A stretch of DNA of 64,000 nucleotides from Costus lasius (taxonomy: Eukaryota > Streptophyta > Magnoliopsida > Zingiberales > Costaceae), in the NCBI GenBank assembly GCA_027563935.2, contig CM050451.1, positions 31,883,565-31,947,564 of the forward strand. The letters run 5' to 3'. A program made the translations under genes and the position numbers. Shown here one piece after another: positions 47,092 to 59,113 of this stretch. The number at the start of each line of letters is the position of its first letter. The first letter of the stretch is position 1. Below the pieces are notes generated by a model that saw only the letters and a list, made by a program, of their open reading frames with translations, ran no database searches and had not been told where the DNA came from.

Positions 47092-48895
47092 CAACGTTAA
47101 TGCTTGCTTATATGATTGCTTCATGTTGTGTGATCCATGTTTTAAATCTATAGATCTAGAGTTAACAACATGCGAATTTACATGTTACATTGTTTCATGC
47201 CGAAACATGCTTTTGTTATCTTGCTTGTTGGCGCATCTAGGTTTTATTAAAAATCCTTATTACATGCGCGCTCCAAATAGATCTAAGCCCATACTTTAAA
47301 CCCTTAGACGGGTTACTAGGGTTGAAGTCATCCCCTAGGTTGGATCCAACAGTCTGATCAGACTATCTGACAGCCTGAATGGGTCGACCAGTTAGCACCT
47401 TGGCGCAAGCCTATGGTGGCTATAGGTCGACTGCAGACAGGTGTGTAGCGATGTCTGATTGAGACAACTTATGAACGCACCTGAGTTAGGCCCGGGGTCA
47501 CGCCCGTTTGCCAGACCTCAGTGTGGATGTTCAGCCCTGGCGCATGCATAGTTGACCTTATGGTCGACGCAAGTCAGTTAGGACTTGGTGCATGCAAGGG
47601 CAGTGGATCTGACTAGGTTGGATGAGTGGATCCCTAGTAATGGACCGTTGTAAGGTTGTAGGGCAAATAAGGAAAATTAAAATTGATCCTATGGGGTTTT
47701 CAAAAATTTTAATTTTTTTGATGGATCACATGGTTATTGAATGATGCATTTGCTTGTTTATTTAGTCTTATGTGGGCTGCTCATATTATTTGTGTGCTGT
47801 GCTGGGGCCTGCGTGCCTGGGAATATTGATTGTAAATTAATTTTATTTTGTGATCTGCGAATCACTGTTTAATTAATTTATAAATGTAAGTGACCTGCGT
47901 GTCACTCTTGTCTAGATAGTTAAATTTGTAATTTAATTAGACAAGAGCACAAAGCACACTTGGCAGAGGCGCATGCAGCAGTGGCTTGACCAGGTGGGAG
48001 GTCCAGGGTTCGACTCTGGGACCAGGCGCATTTTCCCTGGTAGGCGCACCTGAGCTGCAGATGGCGCTTGGGCCCAGGTTTGGGCCAGATGAGCAGCTAA
48101 AGACCCATGAAGAGCAAGTGAAGACTTAAGTTAGGTTAAGATCTCACTAGGGCTATGGGCTTTTACCACATAAGATTCATGCTTTCTTTTATTGATGAAT
48201 ATTAGAATTGCATGATTAAATTATCTTCTGCTATCACCATAGGAATTGCATGATAGGCATGAAGATAAAAAGGACCGTTAAAATCCAACGCTTTAATATC
48301 AAGCTCGTAAGCCTTCTGACGCGAAACCTCACTGTTCTGATTATCGTTGGAGCCGTGTTGTACCCACTCAGTGGGCACGTCCATCTATCTTCAGAGGGTG
48401 TGGGATTACATCTGTGTGTTACAGAGTAGGGATTTATCCCTTCTCGTTGCTCAGCATAGCACACGGTGGTCCAGGGAGTAGGTCGGGTCAGCTTGACCGT
48501 GTTGGCTACATATGTGGAGCATATGGTAGCACATGGAGGCAGCCATCTGTGGGGTCAGAGATTGTGTTGTACCAACTCAGTTGGCACAGTCTGCTGGACT
48601 GCCCAGATGAAGGGGAATCGCACGGGTTGGCGATCGGCAGGGACTGCCTACCAGAAACTAGTGCTTGTACTCTCTGTGCATCTTATCTCGCCTGAGCGGG
48701 ACGCGGAGACCAAGTATGAAATCTGGATCCCATCTCACTAAAAGAGTATTACTCTTTCGGGCTGTTTTGCTGGATTTTTCACGCCTGATAAAATAGTGAG
48801 AAAAAGAATCTTTCTTAAGTCCTGATTGATTCTTATACATTGATACTGACCTTGCTGTTCTTGCATTGTTGTAGATACCTGCAGCAACGAACACC
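47092..48895 (+). other. A4 untranslated leader
   Basis: About 1.8 kb, homologous to the A2 leader. It carries both stem-loops, the conserved GTAAGG, the acceptor-like site near 48870 and a 50-bp tRNA-like insert at 47975-48024. No conserved ORF. Confidence 0.75.
47975..48024 (+). repeat. tRNA-like 50-bp insert in the A4 leader
   Basis: Contains CCAGGGTTCGACTCTGG (48003-48019), a pol III B-box and tRNA T-arm with a 5-pair stem and 7-base loop, preceded by GTGGGAGGTC and ending GGGACCA. It is flanked by GGCGCAT at 47968-47974 and 48025-48031. A2 and A3 have a single GGCAT-type word here. It looks like a tRNA 3'-half or SINE-derived insertion; a full cloverleaf is not present. Confidence 0.6.
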
Positions 48896-51800
48896 ATGAA
48901 CTTCAATGTGCGATCCCTACTGGAAAGGGAGAAGTTTGCTGGGCCGAACTTCTCTGACTGGTTTGGACACCTTAAGATCGTTCTTAAGGCAGAGAGGAAA
49001 CTGTATGTCCTCGAGACGGCGATACCGCCGCAGCCCGCTCCGAACGCCGCGAGGGCGGTTCGGGAAGCCTATGAAAAGCACGTCAATGATAGCATTGATG
49101 TCGCTTGCCTGATGCTAGCGTCTATGACGCCACCGCTGCAGCGTCAGCATGAGGATATGTCTGCTATAGACATGATAGCAAACCTCAAGATGCTGTATGC
49201 TGCACAGGCGAGGACTGAACGCTATAATTTGACAAAGCTCTTCTTTCAGAGCAAACTGGCTGAAGGGAGCCCAGTGGGAGCTCACGTGCTCAAGATGATT
49301 GGGCACAAGGAGGCTCTAGAGAAACTGGGGCATACCATCAACCAGGAGCTTGCTGTGGACATTATTCTACAGTCTCTCCCGCCTTCATTCGACGCGTTCA
49401 TTATTAATTTTAATATGAACAAAATCGATTGTACTCCGGCAGAGCTGCTGAATATGCTCTTGACCACTGAGGAGACTCTGAAGGGTAAGCCTTCAACCTC
49501 TGTCTTGATGGTTCCTTCCAGGAACAAGAAGAAGGGGAAGAAGGGCAAGGCCCCGGTCAAGAATTACAGCAAGGCTCTGAAGCAGAAGGTGAAGTGGTCC
49601 AAGGAATACAGGTGTTTCCACTGTGGCCAGCTGGGTCACTGGAAAAAGGACTGTAAAGCGCTCCAAGGAGATAAGAGGGGAAGCTTTGCTTCTGGCTCAG
49701 GTATATTCGTGACTGAAGTCATGTTTTCTTCTTCTATATCATGGGTGTTGGACACTGCATGTGGAGTTCACATTTGTTCAAATGTACAGGAACTCAAGAG
49801 AAGAAGGCAGGTGGGACAGCATGAGGTGGACCTACGCGTTGGAAACGGGGCACGGGTTGCTGCTGTTGCTGTAGGAGACTACTTTATTTCTTTACCATCT
49901 GGACTTGTATTGGAACTAAACAGTTGTTATTTTGTTCCCAGTATAACTAAAAATATTATCTCCATTCCTGCTCTTGTCAGGAAGGGATTTTCCTTTGAAT
50001 GCAATATTTCAAAGTGTATTTTATCTTTTGATAATATTGTTTATGCAACTGGTTCAATTAACAATGGGTTATACATGTTGGACATGGAATGTTCGATACA
50101 GCAAATTGATATTAAGAAAGCCAAGTATGCTGATGACAGCACCTTGCTATGGCATAGTCGTTTGGGCCATATTAACGAGAAACGCATTAAGCGGTTGCAT
50201 GATAATGGGCTGCTGGGATCATTCTCCTATAGGGAGATTGATACATGCAAAGCTTGTTTGATGGGCAAAATGACGAAGTCACCTTTTCCTCACAAAGGTC
50301 AAAGGGCTTCAGGTTTACTTGACCTTATACACAGTGATGTGTGTGGGCCTTTTAGTAAACATGCCAGAGGTGGCTATCAATACTTCATTACCTTTACTGA
50401 TGATTTCAGTAGATATGGGTATGTCTATCTGATGAGACATAAGAGTGAATCTTTTGACAAGTTCAAAGAGTTCAAAAATGAAGTACAGAATCAGCTAGGC
50501 CGAAATATCAAGGCACTTCGCTCAGATCGAGGTGGTGAATACCTAAGTCATGCATTCACTGACTATCTAAAGGAGTGTGGGATTATCTCACAGCTCACTC
50601 CACCAGGAACACCGCAATGGAATGGTGTGTCCGAAAGGAGAAATAGAACGCTACTTGATATGGTTCGTTCTATGATGAGTCAGGCTACTCTACCCTACTC
50701 CTTTTGGGGTTTTGCACTGGAAACAGCTGCAAAGGTACTAAACCGAGTGCCATCCAAGGCAGTTTCAAAGACGCCATATGAGTTATGGTATGGGAAACAG
50801 CCAAGCTTGACATTTATCAGGATCTGGGGCTGCGAGGCTTATGTCAAAAAGCTCGCCTCTGGGAAACTAGAGAGCAGATCTGACAAATGTATCTTTGTCG
50901 GTTACCCTAAGGAAACTAAGGGTTATTATTTCTACGACCCCAAAGAGAACAAGGTTTTTGTTGCTCGGACGGCCATATTTCTTGAGAAGGAGTTTCTTCT
51001 GCAAGAGGCCAGTGGGAGAGAAATAAAACTGGATGAGAATCCAGAAGAAGGACAAAGTGACCAAGCACAGTTGGATGAGCCTGAGCCGGTAGAACAGGTT
51101 ATTGAACAACCTGAGGCTCAGATATCACGGGAACCGCGAAGATCGGGTAGGATCCGTCGACAGCCTGAGCGCTATGACGGAGTCTACATCATTGATAATG
51201 ATGAACCCCTTACTTATGCGGATGCGGTCAGTGGACCGGAATCAGCGAGATGGCTTGAAGCTATGCGCGCCGAGATGGACTCCATGTCAGATAACCAAGT
51301 TTGGGATTTGGTTGATCCGCCTCCGGGAGTTATCCCTATAGGCTGTAAATGGATCTTCAAGAAGAAGATTGACATGGATGGTAACGTAATTACCTATAAA
51401 GGCAGGCTAGTTGCGAAAGGTTTCAAACAAATCTACGGGATAGATTATGATGAAACTTTCTCACCTGTAGCCATGTTTAAGTCTATTCGGATTCTTTTCG
51501 CGATAGCTGCATATTATGATTATGAGATCTGGCAGATGGATGTGAAAACAGCTTTCCTGAATGGAAATCTGGATGAGGATGTGTATATGACACAACCAGA
51601 AGGTTTCACTAATCCAGCAGATCGTCATAAGATATGCAAGTTAAAGAAGTCTATTTATGGACTTAAACAAGCATCCAGAAGCTGGAATATTCGTTTTGAT
51701 GAATCAGTTACTGAATTTGGTTTCATCAAGAACGAGGATGACCCGTGCGTATATAAGAGGTTTAGTGGGAGCGTGATTACTTTTCTAGTCCTCTACGTCG

Positions 51801-52772
51801 ATGACATCTTGATCATTGGAAATGACATTCCTGAAATGCATGCTGTTAAGGCATGGCTGAGGAAATGTTTCCAGATGAAAGATTTAGGAGAAGCAGCCTA
51901 TGTGTTAGGTGTGAAGATCTACAGGGATAGATCTAAGAGGCTTCTCGGGCTGTGCCAGAGTACTTACATCGAAAAGGTCCTGGAGAGATTTCACTTAGAG
52001 AATTCTAAGAAAGGATATCTTCCAGTCAGACATGGTCTGAATCTTTCGAAGAGTCAGTGTCCACAAACACAGACTGAGAAAGATGAAATGGACAATACGC
52101 CTTATGCTTCGGCTATTGGATCCATTATGTATGCGATGTACTCGCCCAGACGTCGCTTACGGGTTAAGCGTGACCAGTCGTTACCAGAGTAATCCAGGTA
52201 TGGCGCACTGGATTGCAGTCAAGAACATTTTAAAATATCTGCGGAGGACCAAAGATATGTTCTTGATATATGGTGGTCAGGAAGAACTCAGTATTGAAGG
52301 ATATACTGACGCTTCGTTCCAGTCTGACCAGGATGATTTCCGATCGCAATCAGGCTATGTTTTTAGCTTGAATGGAGGTGCAGTGGTGTGGAAGAGTTTC
52401 AAACAGTCAACTGTTGCTGATTCCACAACAGAAGCCGAGTATGTTGCAGCCTCGGAAGCATCCAAGGAGGCAGTGTGGATTCGTAAGTTCGTGAAAGAAC
52501 TTGGTGTCGTTCCTTCGAGTGCAGATCCTTTGGTTATCTTCTGTGATAACACTGGAGCAATCGCACAAGCAAAGGAACCACGGTCGCACCAGAAGTCCAA
52601 GCACATACAGAGACGGTTTCATTTGATCAGGGAGATCATAGATCGTGGCGAGATCAAAATCTGCAAGGTTCATACAGATGACAATCTGGCAGACCCGCTT
52701 ACCAAGCCTCTGGCGCAGCAGAAGCATGAGAAGCACTGTAATAATATGGGTTTGAGATTTCTCAACCATTAG
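48896..52772 (+). pseudogene. A4 gag-pol polyprotein (single 5-bp deletion)
   Basis: ATG 48896 (MNFNVRSLLEREKF). Gag, knuckle CFHCGQLGHWKKDC, retropepsin D-T-A-C-G, integrase HHCC (WHSRLGH, CKACLMGK) with the D,D35E triad, RT (QMDVKTAFLNG, YVDD) all in one frame to 52192. A 5-bp deletion near 52136-52140, within the SIMYAMLCTRPD segment after RT, moves the rest (TRPDVAYG, GYTDASF, TEAEYV, CDNTGA, HTDDNLADPLTK) to another frame, which ends at 52772. Adding five bases gives 1294 codons; A4 lacks one Ser codon of a run before the protease. The deleted bases lie in a TGTTGTGT run, which suggests slippage. Confidence 0.96.
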
Positions 52773-52776
52773 ATTA

Positions 52777-52792
52777 AGTGCAAGTGGGAGAT
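52777..52792 (+). promoter_or_regulatory. A4 polypurine tract
   Basis: AGTGCAAGTGGGAGAT directly before the 3' LTR. Confidence 0.85.
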
Positions 52793-54494
52793 TGTTGGGG
52801 TATGCCCTTAAGGCTAATGTTTGAGGCCTATGGGAATATATCAGTATCATGTAATAAACTGTTATGTTTAAAGGCATGGTTGTTATTCAGTTAGCTACAT
52901 TGTCTGCTGCAATATATGTTCTTCTGAATAATGTCTCAAAGCTATTCAGCTGGGCTGACATGCTATTATGTCCTTAGTCGATATATCTTGGTGAACATGA
53001 GACAGCCTTGATATGGTTAAGACTAATATGTGTTCTAATCTTATAGGATGCTTCGAGCATGGAATAAGATGTAGACTCATGGGTACATGGGATGTACTGG
53101 ACAGACCCTACTAGGATGTTCAATTGTTTGTCACAATGTGAATATTCCTTGATTAAGACAAGTGGCACATTTCCTCTGACTTGAGATCACTTGTGTTTCT
53201 AAATGATAATTGTCATTGTTTTGAGGTAGTTCAATATCATTTGAAACATAATGATTATAGACTATCTTGGATGATGAGCTTGAGTCAGGTTAGGGCACTA
53301 ATGATAGACATAGGATTGCCGTCTCCTTGTTTAAGGAGTGTGATGTTCTAAAGGGGCCCCCTGGATGAGATGATTGAGAAAAGAGTATGGCCATACCCAG
53401 GTGACAGTGTTCATCTGATCTAATCATGCTCATCATATTGGAGTTACGAGCTTGACAGGCTTGTCCAATAAGAACATCCAGTGGCAAAGGAAATATGCAT
53501 GCCTTGTGAATTGATTCACACTTGTGCTATGTTTTGGGTGTAGTCTTGGAAGACTCTTTCCTCTATATCGGGAGACAGTGATGTGTTGCTAGATACCCCT
53601 CACTGATCGTGATAATGAGAATTATCGTTACCGACATTTAAAGGAAACCCTCAGGGTCGCACAATTTGATGATATGGCTTACTTAAGTCAGTTCGTGTGG
53701 ACTGAATTGTTTAGGTTCAGTTTAAAGGGATTTAATCTCTGATTGTGAGTGAGATCTAGTCTGATCATGTTTGATTGATTAGGGCTTTAGATCGGTAAGC
53801 TTCGATCGAGAGATTAGATGCCAGATCGGTCAGATCAGGGGCATCGAAGAGATTGACGGTTAGATCTGAAGCCTTAGGGTTTATTTAAGATCTAGACCAT
53901 ATTGCTTGGTTTAATTGGTCTTGGACCAAACCGAAGTGAACCCGCTCATTGGTTGAGCGCATGGTTCAAGTGATGTGGCATTAGCGATTGGGTAAACCCA
54001 AGAGCGCATGTTGAGAAGTGGATGCTATTTTTGGATAGCACTTCTACTAATCGTGGCCATGACTCACGATTGCCACACTTCACGCTTCCCCCTCTCTTTG
54101 TTCGTCGCCAACGCTTGGCTTAGACGTGACAACCTCTCGGCTAGAGAAGAGGAGGACGAAAAAAAAAGGAAACTCAAGCAAGACGATCTTTTTCCTTTCC
54201 CTTTCCATTCGACAAAGGCTTCTTGGAACCTTGCTAGCACAAGGAGCACCAAGGAAAGTAGGCGACACCAATTGTGTGCGTCACCTTAGGAGAAGGCTCG
54301 CTTGCGCCTTTCCTTCCAAGTCTTCATCCAACGCAAATGGCTATGGTATGAATTCAAGTTTACTTAAGTTGATCATATATCATGCAATAGATTCTTTCAA
54401 ACCCTTTATTCCGCTGCAAAGTTTTATGCGCCACATGACTAGGGTTTTTGCTCCCCCTAGAAGGGGACCCCCCTTATCTTAAGGGGTACTTTCA
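52793..54494 (+). repeat. A4 3' LTR
   Basis: Apparently identical to 45376-47077, offset 7417. It is followed by the CTGCG target-site copy. Confidence 0.94.
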
Positions 54495-54499
54495 CTGCG

Positions 54500-56702
54500 C
54501 CCCCTTTGCTTGGATGTGCCATCACACATCCTTGTTGCTCAATCTTCCTTCATCAGCCCATGAACTTAAAAAGCATCCAAAAGACCTTCAAGTTCTTGGC
54601 TAATGATAGAAGATTAGCCCCTCTGCAACCTTGGAGCGCCAATCGTCTTCCTCAACCCATGAACCCAATATGCGCCACCTAGGAAAACTAGGATGCACCA
54701 TGGTTCATCCAAGGAATAAGATCAGCCCCCTTAGGTTGCTTTTCCTTCATCATCAGCCCTTGAACCCATGCATGCGCCACTAGGGGACCTAGATACCTTG
54801 AGGGTTCAGTTGAGGATGAAGGTCAGCCCCCTTAGTTGACTAGGTTGCACCATCACCTTATCCATCCATCATCCCTTAAGTGAACCAACTAGGTAACCCT
54901 ATAAGCCACTCAAGGTAGGTCAAATAAGGGCATGCGCCACCTTAGGAGGTGAGGTGCGCCAACCCTAACCCTAGCCGCCACCCCCTTAGATGCGCCCCTA
55001 GGTTTAACCCTAGAAGCCACCCTAGGGTTCGGCTAGGTGAGAGTTGCGCCACCTTGAGAGATGCGCAAGGGAGAGAGAGAGGAAAACGCCACAAAATGTC
55101 ATCAAGGTATTGATGGAGGGGCCAACCCTGCCCCAAGGAGGTCTGGAAGGGCTAGGAGGAAGCCCATCAGATATGGCTTTTCCTCCTAGGTCATCTTTCT
55201 TTCCTTATTTGCACTTTCCTTATTTGCATTGAATAAAGCTCTAGTGCATTGTGTAGTTTCCTTATTTGCCCCTAGAATAGTCTACTAGCCTTTGTGTTAA
55301 TAATTGGGCAGGTTATAGCCCAGCTCAAGGGAAGCTAGGAAGCTCAAGCTAAGCCACTCAAGTAGGGCTCCAATTATGGGAAGAGGCACTTCAACCACTT
55401 CAACTAAAGACTTCAAGTTGAAGGGGCTTACAATGAATACAACTCCACCTTCCAAATCAACCAAGGCGCCACCCTCATTGATGATGAATTCGAATGCAAG
55501 AGATCAGCCCCAATTCAAGGCGCCTAGCCATCAAGAATCAATCTAGATCCACAATTCAAGGGATCACCATCTAGATCCACAATTCAAGGGATCATCATCT
55601 AGATCCACAATTTGAGGAGCCATCCTTGGAAGTCCTTAGCCGCCCATGCTCTTGAAGGAATGCTTTCGAAATTCAAATGGGCGCCATCTCAAATAAGGAA
55701 GGAGCTCAAGAAGAAATCGGCTACAAGGAGCTCCATCAAAAGCAAGATTTCGAAATTCAAAAATTGTCAAGGAAATGTTTTAATGGTGCATTAACTTCTT
55801 TCCCTACCTTTGTGATTGCGCCTAGGGTGAATTGTCACCCTTGCCCATGGCTTGTTGAGCCTATAAATTGTAATCCTCCCCTCTTTGTCTATTAGTTGCC
55901 TAGTGAAAAAAAGAATCCTTGTGTTAGCATTGGTGCTTGTCGCCTAAAGGAGTTTTCTACCACCCCCTCCTCTAAAGGGCCGAGCCCTTTCCCTTCTCCC
56001 CCCTTTCTTCTCAAGTCTTCAACGCAATTCAACCACTTGAAGGATCTTGCGCAACTTTGGAGGGACTCTAAGGAAGCTTCATCATCCTTTGTTCTCGGCA
56101 ATCAACAAAGACCCTTAGGGGTTCTTTCACTTTCGGCTAGCAAGAGAGCAACATCAATCAAGCTTCAAATCGGCTAAGTTCCTTCCCCTCTCCTTTCCTT
56201 GATTTCTAGAACTTGATTTCTACACTAATCTGAACTTTATTTGAAGGTGGCGCAAGGACTTGGAGGACTCTTCTCTAAGCGCAAAGCTTTCCCCCTCCCT
56301 CCTCTCTCTTTAGTTAATTGTTAAGGGAACTTGTGAGGCTTAACCTCCCCCTTAGTTTGCTTTGTAATATGAATCCGTGGTATGTGCGGATCCCGTTTGT
56401 CTGTGTTTGTTTGTAATGATGCAATACCTTCCATCAGAGTAGGACCGTTGAAGATCGGGACGATACGATCCTTCTATGCTCAAGGGTCGCACTGTAAGTA
56501 CTCCTACTAATCATTTCATTTTGTAGTTTAGAGTGTTATTTCTTAAAGTAGTAAAGTAGTGTCGCTTTCTTTACTTATAAAATACAAAACTTATTTTCCA
56601 ACTCCGTTAGAGTAATCTCGGTTTTATCTAAAAATACAAAAAATATTTTCTTAAAAGCGTTGTTTGAATGCACCCTTATTTGTGAGTGATCCCATCTCCA
56701 TC
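54500..56702 (+). other. unclassified LTR-like sequence in the element B leader
   Basis: Non-coding and plus-oriented in character: repeated CATCAGCCC...TGAACCC...GCGCCACC phrases (54550-55020), a TATA-like CTATAAATTG at 55861-55870, and polypyrimidine stretches (55930-56010, 56290-56330). It does not align with the family A leader, whereas both flanks do (before about 45030 and after about 56710). It may be a solo LTR or other insertion in B that A4 later hit; the ends and target duplication are not resolved. Confidence 0.35.
55541..55618 (+). repeat. 28-bp tandem repeat, about 2.7 units
   Basis: Units start at 55541, 55569 and 55597, each opening ATCTAGATCCACAATT; the third is partial. They lie within the unclassified insert. 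Confidence 0.85.
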
Positions 56703-57294
56703 AGGTATTCAATTTGATTTACAATGTAGAATTGAAAATACAAAATTGAAAGCGGCACGCAGGCCTCACATTGATACATCACAGGCATGGCAATAGGGCT
56801 TGACTTTGATCATATCAAATGCATAAGGAAAAACACTTAAGACATGCGTTTCTATATGCAATGAAAAACTACAGAACCAGATTTTAGTTTTTCATTAGAA
56901 AACATGTTCGTTAAATCTCTGCGATCTTATCAAAAATTCAGATCTTTCATTTTCTTTCAGGAGTCTACAAGTGACCATATATACCCCGATTATCGATGCC
57001 ACTTCCAATCCCTAACTTGTACGGATTAGGGCAATCACCTAGTCCATGCCCCGAAATCTAGATACAAGTCTCACATCATAGGTCTATCCCATGAATATGA
57101 GGAGAAATAAATTCTCACACATAGGATCTATCCCCATGTGTAGAAACCGAAAATCATGAATTTCATAAGGGCGAGAAATAACAAACCTACCATTTCTCTA
57201 CACATAAAATATGGCATAAAGATTTTTTTAAAAAAAATTTCTATGACATGTGCATGCTAGAAAAAACCCATACACCGATGTATCTCGTAAGTTG
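56703..57294 (-). other. element B leader, part next to the primer site
   Basis: Non-coding. The word GCACGCAGGCC near 56756 also occurs in the family A leaders at the corresponding place, supporting this as B leader. Confidence 0.55.
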
Positions 57295-57306
57295 CCTCTG
57301 ATACCA
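57295..57306 (-). promoter_or_regulatory. element B primer binding site
   Basis: TGGTATCAGAGG in element sense, one base from the LTR end at 57308. Confidence 0.8.
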
Positions 57307-57307
57307 C

Positions 57308-58941
57308 TGTTGGGAATCCCCGAGCTAAATGAAAACGAAAACAGTGGAAGCGAGCCTGAAATGAGATTCCTAATTCAACAATAAGGATCGTCTTACGAGG
57401 AATACAAAGGATGTGAAGAGGGCAGTAGCTTATCAAGCAACTTTTAGGAGCGGCCGATGATGAAGACGCGCAAGAGCCCATCCTCTACAATCGCACACAC
57501 ATGGACTCCTCGAGTCCTCTCCAATCTCCGCGCTGGGTGCTAGCCCCGGAAGATGAGATCCATGCCTCTAGCCTTCTCAACTTGCGCCAACGCCAAGGAG
57601 AAGAAGGGGTGTTGGCGACAAGGAGTGGGTAGCACTGCCACTTGTCCCAACCTTTGATGCCGAAAAAACTTTTATTTGTTGTCACCTCCTAGACCCTCAC
57701 GCCAAGGAGCAAAGGGGAGGCGACAACTAGAGACAAGAGAACAGTTTGGTACAAAAAAATCTCCCAGGTGGGCCTCTCTATTTATAATAGTAGAGCCAGA
57801 CGCACACTGCAGATCTTTCCCATGTGGGATAATGAGCATAGGCGCCTATTCACAATTAAGTGTCATGGGTTTAAATCCCCACAGACGCAATTAATTGTAA
57901 ATTGCGCCCAAGCTTATTAATTTGCCAAGAGAAAAATTCTCTTACCAATTAATAATTTTATTTTATTCATGTAACTAAAGTGCCAAGCCCAAACTTGCAC
58001 CTAGACCCTTGTTTGACTCATTTTGACAACACAGGTTAACAGAGGTCAAACGTGGTCCACTAGAGTCAACTAGTGGTCAACAATGAACTAAAATAAAATA
58101 TCATATCCTCTATAAAAGTCTCAAAGCATCAGTTCCCAAAAAAGATCCGAATCACACAATGATTCGATCAGAGGCTAAACGATCAGTATGAGAATTCGAG
58201 TGTCAAGGTGTGCAACCCTGTAGGTTCTTCAAACGCTGGTAGTGATGACTAAATCATCACAAGCAATGAGTGGCACCTAGCAGTACATCATTGCTACCCA
58301 AGTCATTAGAATGGTGTCATCATCGATATCCCCTAAAATTGTGACAAAGTACAAGTGCAGCTTTGTCCTTTTGCCAACTGATGTCCAGATTGGGCAAGTG
58401 TGTCACACTTGTTAATCCCAATAATATGACATGACTAAATCAGGTTCTCACCTGGGTATGGCCATACACTTTCAATCATCCATATAGGGGCGCCATGGAC
58501 AATCAAGCTTCCCTGTAAGGAAGGGGCAAATCCTCTATTGGCACATTGAATCTTTGATACGGCTTATGACATACCCAATGACAACCATTATGACTTCCCT
58601 TTTACAGCGAAGTGTTAGGTTGCATCAAAGTACATCAATCACTACATACAGATACCAATGCCGTCAAGTATAAGACAAGCGCAACTCTGTCACTGTGATA
58701 TTCATCTCGTGACACTGAGATGAATCCTCACGACGGGTCAATCCAGTATATCTCCCTTGATATACCCATATGCCTGCGTTAGCAACCCGTGCTCAACCAG
58801 TGCATATGCTAGTCTCAAGCAAATCATAGCTGTCCCATATCAACCATGATTCTCGACCAGGGATAAACACAGAGACTAGATAAAATCTATCTCTTAAGGG
58901 ACATTGCATATGCAAATGTACATATGCGCAGATGTACAAAT
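57308..58941 (-). repeat. element B 5' LTR, truncated
   Basis: Starts TGTTGGGAATCC on the plus strand. It contains the palindrome GTATGGCCATAC at 58456-58467 and the inverted repeat GTGATGACTAAATCATCAC at 58242-58260, both at positions matching the family A LTR modules. It is cut at 58941; comparison with 41340-41446 shows about 105 bp are missing. Confidence 0.8.
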
Positions 58942-59113
58942 TGTCACATCCCGTTATCTTAACCCCAAACAAGCAACACAAGTCATAGAGAAACAGGATG
59001 TTATCATACAGGATCGATGCACACGCTAAGTAAAACCAAGTTCAGGAAAAGTCGATCTGAAAATTTTCGAGAATCCATACATAGAATCTCCACGAAACAA
59101 AATTTCACAAATG
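58942..59113 (+). repeat. element D: LTR-like fragment
   Basis: Begins TGTCACATCCCG, a start common among plant Ty3/gypsy LTRs, exactly where the element B LTR breaks (after ACAAAT). Only 172 bp are seen before A5 interrupts. The orientation and family are guesses from the first bases. Confidence 0.35.

Larger units (their letters stand above)
45376..54494 (+). mobile_element. copia family A, copy A4 (plus orientation)
   Basis: LTRs at 45376-47077 and 52793-54494 (1702 bp each) in which I see no difference. Target-site copies are CTGCG at 45371-45375 and 54495-54499. Primer site 47080-47091, leader, gag-pol 48896-52772, polypurine tract 52777-52792. It is 9119 bp, unnested and complete in layout, but gag-pol has a 5-bp deletion. 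Confidence 0.96.
41047..58941 (-). mobile_element. copia element B, old and decayed, related to family A
   Basis: In element sense: 5' LTR (57308-58941, truncated), primer site 57295-57306, leader, gag (from 44210), decayed pol, polypurine tract 41447-41462, 3' LTR remnant (41047-41446). The two LTR pieces align over 41047-41340 and 58641-58941. The polypurine tract is the same as in family A, and the LTR, leader and Gag share blocks with family A, so B is a related but separate lineage. It is interrupted by A4 and probably by other LTR-like sequence in its leader. Confidence 0.8.

Noticed and set aside
48003..48019. A functional tRNA gene
   Set aside because: Only a T-arm and short 3' part are present; there is no complete acceptor stem, D-arm or convincing A-box.
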